DNA of 5,214 nucleotides from Candidatus Krumholzibacteriota bacterium (GTDB lineage Bacteria; Krumholzibacteriota; Krumholzibacteriia; Krumholzibacteriales; Krumholzibacteriaceae): assembly GCA_030672805.1 (NCBI GenBank), contig DAOVFR010000190.1, forward strand, positions 1 to 5,214, read 5' to 3'. The notes under the pieces were generated by a model. It made no database searches. It saw nothing but the letters and a program-made list of their open reading frames with translations, and had not been told where the DNA came from. Position 1 is the first letter of the stretch; every line of letters starts with the position of its first letter. The position numbers and the translations under genes were made by a program. Positions 1-5,214 of the stretch are shown here, piece by piece.

Positions 1-123
1 CCCGAGAATTACTGTGTCGCCTGCTTCAACGGTGCCTACCCGATCACGAGGAACGGCGAGTATACGAAGGATGTATTCGAACGGTCCTCCGGGTGCGGCA
101 CGGGGATGGAGGCCGGGGAGTAA
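1..123 (+). CDS. purF: Amidophosphoribosyltransferase, C-terminal end (partial, 5' cut by window edge)
   Basis: Reading from base 1 gives 40 codons ending in TAA at 121-123. The visible tail starts PENYCVACFNGAYPI, which matches the C-terminal signature CxxCF(T/N)GxYP of iron-sulfur type glutamine PRPP amidotransferases. In the Bacillus subtilis enzyme the two cysteines of this motif (C437 and C440) are ligands of the structural 4Fe-4S cluster; here they are residues 5 and 8 of the fragment. The E. coli type lacks this pair. The enzyme makes phosphoribosylamine from PRPP and glutamine, the first step of de novo purine synthesis, in the cytoplasm. About 30 residues follow the motif, close to the tail length in Bacillus, so the end looks intact. 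The amidotransferase and PRPP-binding domains lie outside the window, so the call rests on this one motif. No terminator is visible after the stop codon, and the next gene starts 61 bases later. Confidence 0.8.
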   Translation, partial: PENYCVACFNGAYPITRNGEYTKDVFERSSGCGTGMEAGE

Positions 124-165
124 TCCCGGCCCCCAAGGGGATACCTATCGGTGGAAAACGTTCTG

Positions 166-174
166 AAGGGGTGA
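166..174 (+). promoter_or_regulatory. Ribosome binding site of the radical SAM fusion gene
   Basis: The bases AAGGGGTGA resemble the ideal AAGGAGGTGA with one base missing, and end 10 bases before the ATG at 185. An in-frame TGA at 164-166 closes the frame just upstream and no other ATG, GTG or TTG lies in frame between it and 185, so this site and that start belong together. Confidence 0.6.
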
Positions 175-184
175 GACAGGGATA

Positions 185-2812
185 ATGGTTCACGTGCCGC
201 ACGGCTTCTTCCATGACGGCATCCTCACCGGTGTGCAGAGGCCCTCCCGTTACATCGACGGGGAACTCAACCTCTCCTCGCGCGGTTTCGTCGAGGGCGG
301 CTTCAACGTGCTTCTTGTTTTTCCCGACGCGTACGAGATCGGGATGTCGCACCAGGGGATACGGCTGCTTTACCACAGGGTGGCGGCGATGGATGGAGTT
401 GGTGTCGAATTCTGCTGCGCCCCGTGGCCCGATCTGGAGAGCCTGCTGCGTGCGACGGGAGAACCGGTCCGGTCCCTGCAGACGGCGAAACCGGTTGCCG
501 ATTTCGATCTTATAGGGTTCTCCGTACAGTATGAACTTCACTACACGAACATACTCATGCTGCTCGATCTCGCCGGCCTCGCCATCGAGAGCAGCGAGCG
601 CGGTGACGGTGATCCACTGATCATTGCGGGAGGTCCCTGCTGCTCGAACCCGCTTCCCTTCATCAAGGCCGTGGACGCGGTCTTTCTCGGTGACGGTGAG
701 GAGTCTCTCATCGAGGCGGTCGCCACGCTGCGCGATATCAAGCCGGGGGGTGGGGGGCGCAATGCGGGCAGAGAAGCGCTTGCTGGAATCGAAGGCGTTT
801 TCGTCGATGGCGTTTCCGATTCAGCCCCTGCCCGGACGTACCGCTTCGTCGAGGGAGACCTCGCTCACGCACCGATCGTCCCCTCTTCCGGGATCGTTCA
901 CGACAGGCTCGCCGTCGAGATCATGCGCGGCTGCACGAGAGGGTGCCGGTTCTGCCACGCCGGTGTGATGCACCGTCCGAGGCGGGAACGCAGCGTCGAG
1001 GAGATCGCGGGAGCTGTATGCACCGGCCTCGATGCATCGGGGTGGGATGAAGTCTCGCTCCTGTCGCTTTCGACGAGCGATTACTCCCGCCTCGAGGAGC
1101 TGCTCGCGCGGCTTGCGCCGGAGCTCGAAAAGAGAAAAGTGTCCCTCGCCATGCCGAGTCTCCGTCCCGAGACGGTTACGAGGCAGATCGTCGCCGCTTC
1201 GTCGGCAGTGAGAAGATCGGGCTTTACACTGGCGCCAGAAGCCGGAACGGAGCGTCTCAGGCGCGTTATCAACAAGTTCATGAGCGACGGGGAGATACTC
1301 GAAGGATGCCGGAAGGTTCTCGATGGGGGATGGCAGACACTCAAGCTCTACTTCATGATCGGGCTGCCAACGGAGACCGGTGAGGATCTTGACGGGATCG
1401 TGGAGCTGACGGAACGGGTACTGGGACTGCCACGCTCCGGGGGAAGGTTCAGGCTCGGCGTGTCCATATCCCCCTTCGTGCCGAAGCCGCATACGCCATT
1501 CCAGTGGGAGCGGCAGTGTTCGATCGGTGAGCTGCGGGAAAAAGAGGAGTATCTCTCGCGGCGGATCCGGAGCAGGCGTGTCCGGTTGAGTCTCAGGGAT
1601 CCAGCCGTCAGTACCCTCGAGGGGATCCTTGCCCGCGGAGGAAGGGAAATGTGGAACGCTGTTCTGTCGGCGTACCGCCTCGGCTGCCGATTCGACGGCT
1701 GGCGCGACCGGCTCCGGTTCGATCTCTGGCGGCGGGCGCTCGAGGAGAACGGACTCGAGATGGAGGGACTGCTTCGCGGTTTTGCCGTGGACGGGCCACT
1801 GCCATGGGATTCATTCGTTCCCAAGGTCACCAGGCGGTACCTGATCAGAGAACGGGAGCGGGCGCTTGACGGCAAGGTTACGCCCGACTGCAGGAACGGC
1901 GAATGCCACGGCTGCGGGGCGTGTCCGGGGGATGATCCGAACAGTTCCCGCCGTGCGGGCGGGGAGGGGCATGCCGGATCACCGGTTCCCGGTGCCGGGG
2001 TTTCACGGGAACAGGTTCCGGCCGCGGTACGATACCGGTGTATCTATGAAAAACGGGGGCGCGAGCGCTACCTCTCTCACCTGGAACTGCTGAACATACT
2101 GCAGCGCGCGCTTAGAAGATCCGGCCTGCCGCTGTCGTTTTCCAGGGGTTACCATCCGCACCCGAAGTTTTCCTCGGGACCCTCGCTTCCCGTCGGCGCC
2201 TCGGGTTTTCGGGAATTCGTCGATATAGAACTCACCGGGACCGTGGATGTCTGCTCGGACATCTTCGAGGGACTGCTCCCCGATGGAATCAGGGTCAACG
2301 CGTGCGCCGGTCCCTTCTCGAAGCAGGTGGGGAAACTTCCACGGGAGGCGCTCTTCGTCTACCTTCTGGAGCTGGACATGCTGTCCATGGTTCTGAGGGC
2401 GTCGGACGGTGAAGATGAAGGTCCGCCGGGCGGCCGTGGGAAATGGAGCCTGCTCGGCAACCTGCTTGGTGCGCCGGGACTGCGCGGGGGCGGCGGATTG
2501 AGAGACAGTGATCCGGCCGCGTGGCTTCTCGTCTCGCTCCAGGGGATGATCGAGGGAGAGGGAGACGTCAAGGACAGGAAGGGAAGGAAGCGAAGCGTTG
2601 AAGGGTGCTCGGTGCGGGGGATCGACGGCACGGAAGCGATCGAGTTGCGAATTCCGGCGGGTAACGTGCCGGCGCCCGGGCCGGGGGATTTCCTCGCGGC
2701 GGTGCTTCCGGCACCGCTTGCAGGACTTGTGCGCATTACTAGACTTGAAATATTATACAAATTCAGTGATAGTTACATCGATCCCCTGGCCCTGGTGGCA
2801 CGGCGGGGATGA
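185..2812 (+). CDS. Radical SAM protein (TIGR03960 type) fused to a DUF2344/TIGR03936 domain; function unknown
   Basis: This 875-residue protein has two modules. The N-terminal part (about 17-600) resembles the TIGR03960 family: VQRPSRYIDGE at 17-27 and FPDAYEIGMSHQG at 46-58 open a B12-binding-like domain (Radical_SAM_N2), which continues through IIAGGP (146-151) and FLGDGEE (167-173). The radical SAM core follows, with CTRGCRFC giving the CxxxCxxC 4Fe-4S ligands C250, C254 and C257, then LAPEAGTERLRRVINK (349-364) and KLYFMIGLPTE (387-397). A second cysteine group, CX4CX2CX2C (C569, C574, C577, C580), precedes a Gly/Pro/Ala-rich linker (about 581-614). The C-terminal part (about 615-875) resembles DUF2344, with YLSHLELLNILQRALRR from 629 and GYHPHPK at 655-661. 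In many bacteria these are two adjacent genes beside rng, as I recall; here they are one. The radical SAM part should cleave S-adenosylmethionine to a 5'-deoxyadenosyl radical, but its substrate is unknown. The link to RNase G suggests an RNA target (inference only). No signal peptide or membrane segment is seen. Confidence 0.9.
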   Translation: MVHVPHGFFHDGILTGVQRPSRYIDGELNLSSRGFVEGGFNVLLVFPDAYEIGMSHQGIRLLYHRVAAMDGVGVEFCCAPWPDLESLLRATGEPVRSLQTAKPVADFDLIGFSVQYELHYTNILMLLDLAGLAIESSERGDGDPLIIAGGPCCSNPLPFIKAVDAVFLGDGEESLIEAVATLRDIKPGGGGRNAGREALAGIEGVFVDGVSDSAPARTYRFVEGDLAHAPIVPSSGIVHDRLAVEIMRGCTRGCRFCHAGVMHRPRRERSVEEIAGAVCTGLDASGWDEVSLLSLSTSDYSRLEELLARLAPELEKRKVSLAMPSLRPETVTRQIVAASSAVRRSGFTLAPEAGTERLRRVINKFMSDGEILEGCRKVLDGGWQTLKLYFMIGLPTETGEDLDGIVELTERVLGLPRSGGRFRLGVSISPFVPKPHTPFQWERQCSIGELREKEEYLSRRIRSRRVRLSLRDPAVSTLEGILARGGREMWNAVLSAYRLGCRFDGWRDRLRFDLWRRALEENGLEMEGLLRGFAVDGPLPWDSFVPKVTRRYLIRERERALDGKVTPDCRNGECHGCGACPGDDPNSSRRAGGEGHAGSPVPGAGVSREQVPAAVRYRCIYEKRGRERYLSHLELLNILQRALRRSGLPLSFSRGYHPHPKFSSGPSLPVGASGFREFVDIELTGTVDVCSDIFEGLLPDGIRVNACAGPFSKQVGKLPREALFVYLLELDMLSMVLRASDGEDEGPPGGRGKWSLLGNLLGAPGLRGGGGLRDSDPAAWLLVSLQGMIEGEGDVKDRKGRKRSVEGCSVRGIDGTEAIELRIPAGNVPAPGPGDFLAAVLPAPLAGLVRITRLEILYKFSDSYIDPLALVARRG
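2745..2773 (+). promoter_or_regulatory. Candidate internal sigma-70-like promoter ahead of rng
   Basis: TTGAAA at 2745-2750 (5 of 6 to the -35 consensus) is followed after 17 bases by GATAGT at 2768-2773 (4 of 6 to the -10 consensus). The pair lies in an AT-rich patch that stands out from its GC-rich surroundings. Transcription would start near 2780, about 45 bases before the rng ATG. The patch also encodes the end of the upstream protein (LEILYKFSDSYI), so amino-acid needs alone may explain its composition. TATTAT and TATACA within 2751-2759 are alternative -10 boxes without a good -35. The sigma factor of this organism is unknown. Confidence 0.25.
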
Positions 2813-2825
2813 TTGGAATTGGAGT

Positions 2826-4352
2826 ATGAAAAAAGAAATAGTGATAAATTACACACCGCGCGAGGTCCGTATCGCTATCCTGGAGGACGGGGAGCTCGTA
2901 GAGCTTCTGATCGAACGTGAGGACAGCAGGCGGATCGTCGGTGACATCTACCTCGGGCGCATATCTGCGATTATTCCCGGCATACAGGCGGCATTTGTAG
3001 ATATCGGCCAGGAAAAGGCCGCGTTTCTCCACGTGAGCGACGTTGCGACCGGGTCGATCGATCCCGACCTGCTCGAGGACGAGGACAGGTTCATCAACAA
3101 CAGGAGGCGCAAGGAGTTTCCCCCGATTGAGAATCTCCTGAAGAAAGGCCAGGAGATCCTGGTCCAGGTCAGGAAAGAGGCGATCGGAACGAAGGGCCCC
3201 CGGATTACGTCGCAGCTCTCGCTCCCCGGACGGTACGCGGTTCTCATGCCGAACCTCGATCATGTAGGCGTGAGCAAGAAGATAGACAACCGGAGGGAGC
3301 GACGCCGCCTCAGGGACATCGTCCGGAAATACCGTCCGGATGGCTCCGCTATTATCGTCCGCACGGCGGGCAGCGGGGTGAACGCTGACCAGCTCCGGGA
3401 CGATATCAAATACCTGGAGAAACTCTGGAACGAGATCAAGGTCAAGTACGAACGGGCGGTGCCGCCGGTTCTGATCCACGCGGATGTCGAAATCACCATC
3501 TTTGCCCTGAGGGACCTCTTTACCGAAGACGTGAACCAGATCATCATCGACAACAAGGACGAGCACGAGCGGCTGAGGGATTACCTGAAGTCCTTCGCGT
3601 CACACCTGGTCTCCCGGGTCAAGCTGTACCGTGAAAAGAGCCCGATCTTCGATCATTTCAACATCGAATCGGGAATCGAAAAGACGCTCGAGAGAAAGAT
3701 ATGGCTTCGGAAAGGCGGCTACATCGTCATCGAGCATACAGAGGCGCTCGTATCGATCGATGTGAACACGGGGCGCTTCATCGGCAAGAAGGACCAGGAG
3801 CAGACGATTCTCGAGGCGAATCTTATCGCCGCGCGGGAGATCTCAAGACAGCTCAGGCTGCGTGATATCGGCGGGATCATCGTCATCGATTTCATCGACA
3901 TGGAAAAGGAGGAGAACCGCCGGAAGGTGTACAACGCGTTCCGCAGCGCGATGAGAAAGGACAGGGCTAGGGCCCGCATATCGATGATAAGCGAGCTCGG
4001 TCTCATCGAGCTCAGCCGAAAGCGCGTAAGGCCCAGCCTCCTGCATTACTACAGCGATGAATGCCCGTACTGCAACGGGAGCGGCAAGGTCCTGAGTCTC
4101 GAATCGATGGCGATGAAGATCGAGCACTGGATCCGGCGGATCGGCTCGATGAAGAAGGAACGGTGGATCCAGTTCCGTGTGAATCCGCTCATGGGGATAT
4201 ACCTGCGCGAGGAGCGTGAAGAGAATATCCAGGAACTTGCCGATCTGAACAGGCTCCAGGTCGAGATCGTCGACGATCCACGTATGCACCGGGAGGAGTT
4301 CGAGATCACGTCGCGGGACGGCAGCCGCAACCTCAAGGCCGAGTTCGAATAA
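2826..4352 (+). CDS. rng: Ribonuclease G (RNase E/G family endoribonuclease)
   Basis: This 508-residue protein aligns with E. coli RNase G (489 residues) along its whole length. It is a cytoplasmic endonuclease that cuts single-stranded AU-rich RNA near 5'-monophosphate ends, in rRNA 5' maturation and mRNA decay. The N-terminus MKKEIVINYTPREVRIAI is typical. An S1-type RNA-binding domain lies at about 37-125 (GDIYLGRI, then PGIQAAFVDIG at 51-61). R179-T180 in IIVRTAG match the 5'-sensor pair R169-T170 of RNase E. The catalytic Mg-binding aspartates are D312 (SIDVNTG) and D355 (VIDFIDM), matching D303 and D346 of RNase E. C413 and C416 in ECPYC form the zinc-link motif that joins subunits. There is no long disordered C-terminal tail, so no RNase E-style degradosome scaffold. 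The frame is open upstream to 2598, but that stretch overlaps the previous gene; the ATG at 2826 gives the family N-terminus, with a weak GGA 8 bases before it. It starts 13 bases after the fusion gene, so co-transcription is likely. Confidence 0.95.
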   Translation: MKKEIVINYTPREVRIAILEDGELVELLIEREDSRRIVGDIYLGRISAIIPGIQAAFVDIGQEKAAFLHVSDVATGSIDPDLLEDEDRFINNRRRKEFPPIENLLKKGQEILVQVRKEAIGTKGPRITSQLSLPGRYAVLMPNLDHVGVSKKIDNRRERRRLRDIVRKYRPDGSAIIVRTAGSGVNADQLRDDIKYLEKLWNEIKVKYERAVPPVLIHADVEITIFALRDLFTEDVNQIIIDNKDEHERLRDYLKSFASHLVSRVKLYREKSPIFDHFNIESGIEKTLERKIWLRKGGYIVIEHTEALVSIDVNTGRFIGKKDQEQTILEANLIAAREISRQLRLRDIGGIIVIDFIDMEKEENRRKVYNAFRSAMRKDRARARISMISELGLIELSRKRVRPSLLHYYSDECPYCNGSGKVLSLESMAMKIEHWIRRIGSMKKERWIQFRVNPLMGIYLREEREENIQELADLNRLQVEIVDDPRMHREEFEITSRDGSRNLKAEFE

Positions 4353-4374
4353 CGTTCGGATACAATCATCACAA

Positions 4375-4382
4375 AAGGAGGG
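4375..4382 (+). promoter_or_regulatory. Strong ribosome binding site of the MscS gene
   Basis: AAGGAGGG is an almost perfect Shine-Dalgarno sequence, with GGAGG (4377-4381) ending 5 bases before the ATG at 4387. It is clearly stronger than the sites of the two genes before it and fixes the start codon. Confidence 0.8.
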
Positions 4383-4386
4383 TTCC

Positions 4387-5202
4387 ATGGAAGCAGTCTG
4401 GGAAAAGTTGATTGATTTCGCCACGAGTTACGGGATCAACGTGATCGGCGCGATCATCATACTGATCATCGGCCGTATCGCTGCGGGCATCTTCAGGAAC
4501 ATCATCAGAAAGGTTCTGCGTAGATCCAGGACCGATGAATCGATCGTTTCGTTCGTCGGCAGCCTGTCGTACGTACTCGTCATGGTGTTCACGGTCATCG
4601 CGGTACTGCGCAAATTCGGCATCGAGACGGCATCGTTCGTGGCGGTCCTCGCTGCAGGGGGATTCGCCATAGGGTTCGCCCTGCAGGGGTCTCTTTCCAA
4701 CTTCGCATCGGGTATCCTGATCCTCGTCTTCAGGCCGTTCAAGATCGGTGATTATATCAAAGCGGCGGGTATTGGAGGGTCGGTCAAGGAGATCAGGTTG
4801 TTCAACACGATCCTCGCCACTCCCGACAATGTCAAGGTCATCGTGCCGAACAGCAAGATCTACGGCGATGTGATCAAGAACTACGCCGGTTATGATACGA
4901 GACGTGTCGACATGGTGTTCGGCATCGGGTACGATTCGTCGATTCCGAGAGCGTACGATATCATACAGAAAATCCTGGACGCCGATCAGAGGATCCTGAA
5001 TGACCCCCCGCTGACGATCGCTGTGTCGGAACTCGCCGATTCGAGTGTGAACTTCGTCGTGCGGCCCTGGGTGAAGAGGGAGGACTACTGGAACGTCAAG
5101 TGCGACGTGACACGGAAGGTCAAGGAGGAGTTCGACGCGAACGGCATCAATATCCCGTTCCCGCAGCGCGTCATTCACATGGTCGGCGGGGGTACGCAGT
5201 AG
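4387..5202 (+). CDS. Small-conductance mechanosensitive channel, MscS family
   Basis: This 271-residue inner-membrane channel is close in length to E. coli MscS (286). Such proteins form heptamers that open under membrane tension and release solutes during hypo-osmotic shock. Three hydrophobic segments are visible: TM1 about 17-40, TM2 about 54-75 and the pore helix TM3 about 81-115. TM3 carries the hallmark GFAIGFALQGSLSNFASG, running into FRPFKIGDYI (115-124) at the start of the beta domain. By alignment on the Q-G-S-L-S-N core, the kink glycines G113 and G121 of E. coli correspond to G101 and G109. The pore-sealing leucines L105 and L109 are replaced by F93 and F97. The cytoplasmic vestibule follows and ends with the conserved GINIPFPQRVIHM, so the protein is complete. 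The gene starts 34 bases after rng behind a strong ribosome binding site, and no terminator lies between them. A YnaI- or YbdG-type channel is less likely because there are no extra N-terminal helices. Confidence 0.93.
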   Translation: MEAVWEKLIDFATSYGINVIGAIIILIIGRIAAGIFRNIIRKVLRRSRTDESIVSFVGSLSYVLVMVFTVIAVLRKFGIETASFVAVLAAGGFAIGFALQGSLSNFASGILILVFRPFKIGDYIKAAGIGGSVKEIRLFNTILATPDNVKVIVPNSKIYGDVIKNYAGYDTRRVDMVFGIGYDSSIPRAYDIIQKILDADQRILNDPPLTIAVSELADSSVNFVVRPWVKREDYWNVKCDVTRKVKEEFDANGINIPFPQRVIHMVGGGTQ

Positions 5203-5214
5203 AGAGAGAACGGG

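Noticed and set aside
131..140. CCCCAAGGGG inverted repeat after purF as a terminator
   Set aside because: A perfect pairing leaves a loop of two bases, the stem is very short, and no T-run follows.
151..174. Seven-codon GTG-started leader ORF before the fusion gene
   Set aside because: It is too short, has no ribosome binding site of its own, and its stop codon falls inside the ribosome binding site of the next gene by chance in GC-rich sequence.
821..1492. 223-residue minus-strand open frame opposite the radical SAM core
   Set aside because: The + strand carries clear radical SAM motifs through this stretch; the minus product has no motif and no convincing ribosome binding site.
2598..2825. 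Upstream extension of the rng frame (76 extra codons)
   Set aside because: It overlaps the fusion gene in another frame, is arginine-rich without similarity to RNase G, and the family N-terminus begins exactly at the ATG at 2826.
2763..3566. 267-residue minus-strand open frame opposite the first half of rng
   Set aside because: It lies opposite well-supported RNase G domains; the product shows no recognisable family and has the biased composition of a shadow.
4361..4366. TACAAT as a -10 box for a separate mscS promoter
   Set aside because: It matches 5 of 6 bases, but no -35-like sequence lies 16-18 bases upstream, and the resulting leader would begin almost at the ribosome binding site.
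4369..5178. 269-residue open frame on the minus strand opposite the MscS gene
   Set aside because: It mirrors a real gene and its product is rich in Asp, Arg, His and Val with no hydrophobic core or motif, as expected of antisense shadows in GC-rich DNA.

Overview
The window is compact, GC-rich bacterial DNA. Four genes sit on the + strand, with gaps of 61, 13 and 34 bases and no strand switch. No RNA gene, mobile element, CRISPR array or long repeat was seen. In order, the genes are: (1) the last 40 codons of a gene that looks like the iron-sulfur type of amidophosphoribosyltransferase (purF), entering from the left edge; (2) an 875-residue protein that fuses an uncharacterised radical SAM protein of the TIGR03960 type to a DUF2344/TIGR03936 'radical SAM-linked' domain; (3) ribonuclease G of the RNase E/G family, 508 residues; (4) a small MscS-type mechanosensitive channel, 271 residues, followed by only 12 bases.

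The most interesting part is genes 2 and 3. From what I recall of these families, the TIGR03960 protein and the DUF2344 protein are found next to each other, and next to an rng gene, in many distant bacteria, while their function remains undescribed. Here the two are one polypeptide. It carries the radical SAM cysteines (C250, C254, C257) and a second four-cysteine cluster (C569, C574, C577, C580) just before a flexible linker into DUF2344. The rng start codon lies 13 bases after the fusion stop codon. Co-transcription, and a shared role in RNA processing or modification, is a reasonable inference but not shown by the sequence. A weak candidate promoter lies inside the 3' end of the fusion gene and could give rng separate expression.

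MscS has the strongest ribosome binding site in the window and probably rides on the same transcript, although its osmotic-safety role has no obvious link to the RNA genes. PurF at the left edge belongs to de novo purine synthesis and is probably just an upstream neighbour.

The organism cannot be named from this window. High GC, an Fe-S type PurF, a fused TIGR03960-DUF2344 protein and a short RNase G without a degradosome scaffold suggest a deep-branching or uncultured bacterial lineage rather than an enteric proteobacterium. That is an impression, not a result. Long open frames on the minus strand and in other + frames are shadows of GC-rich codon use and are not annotated.
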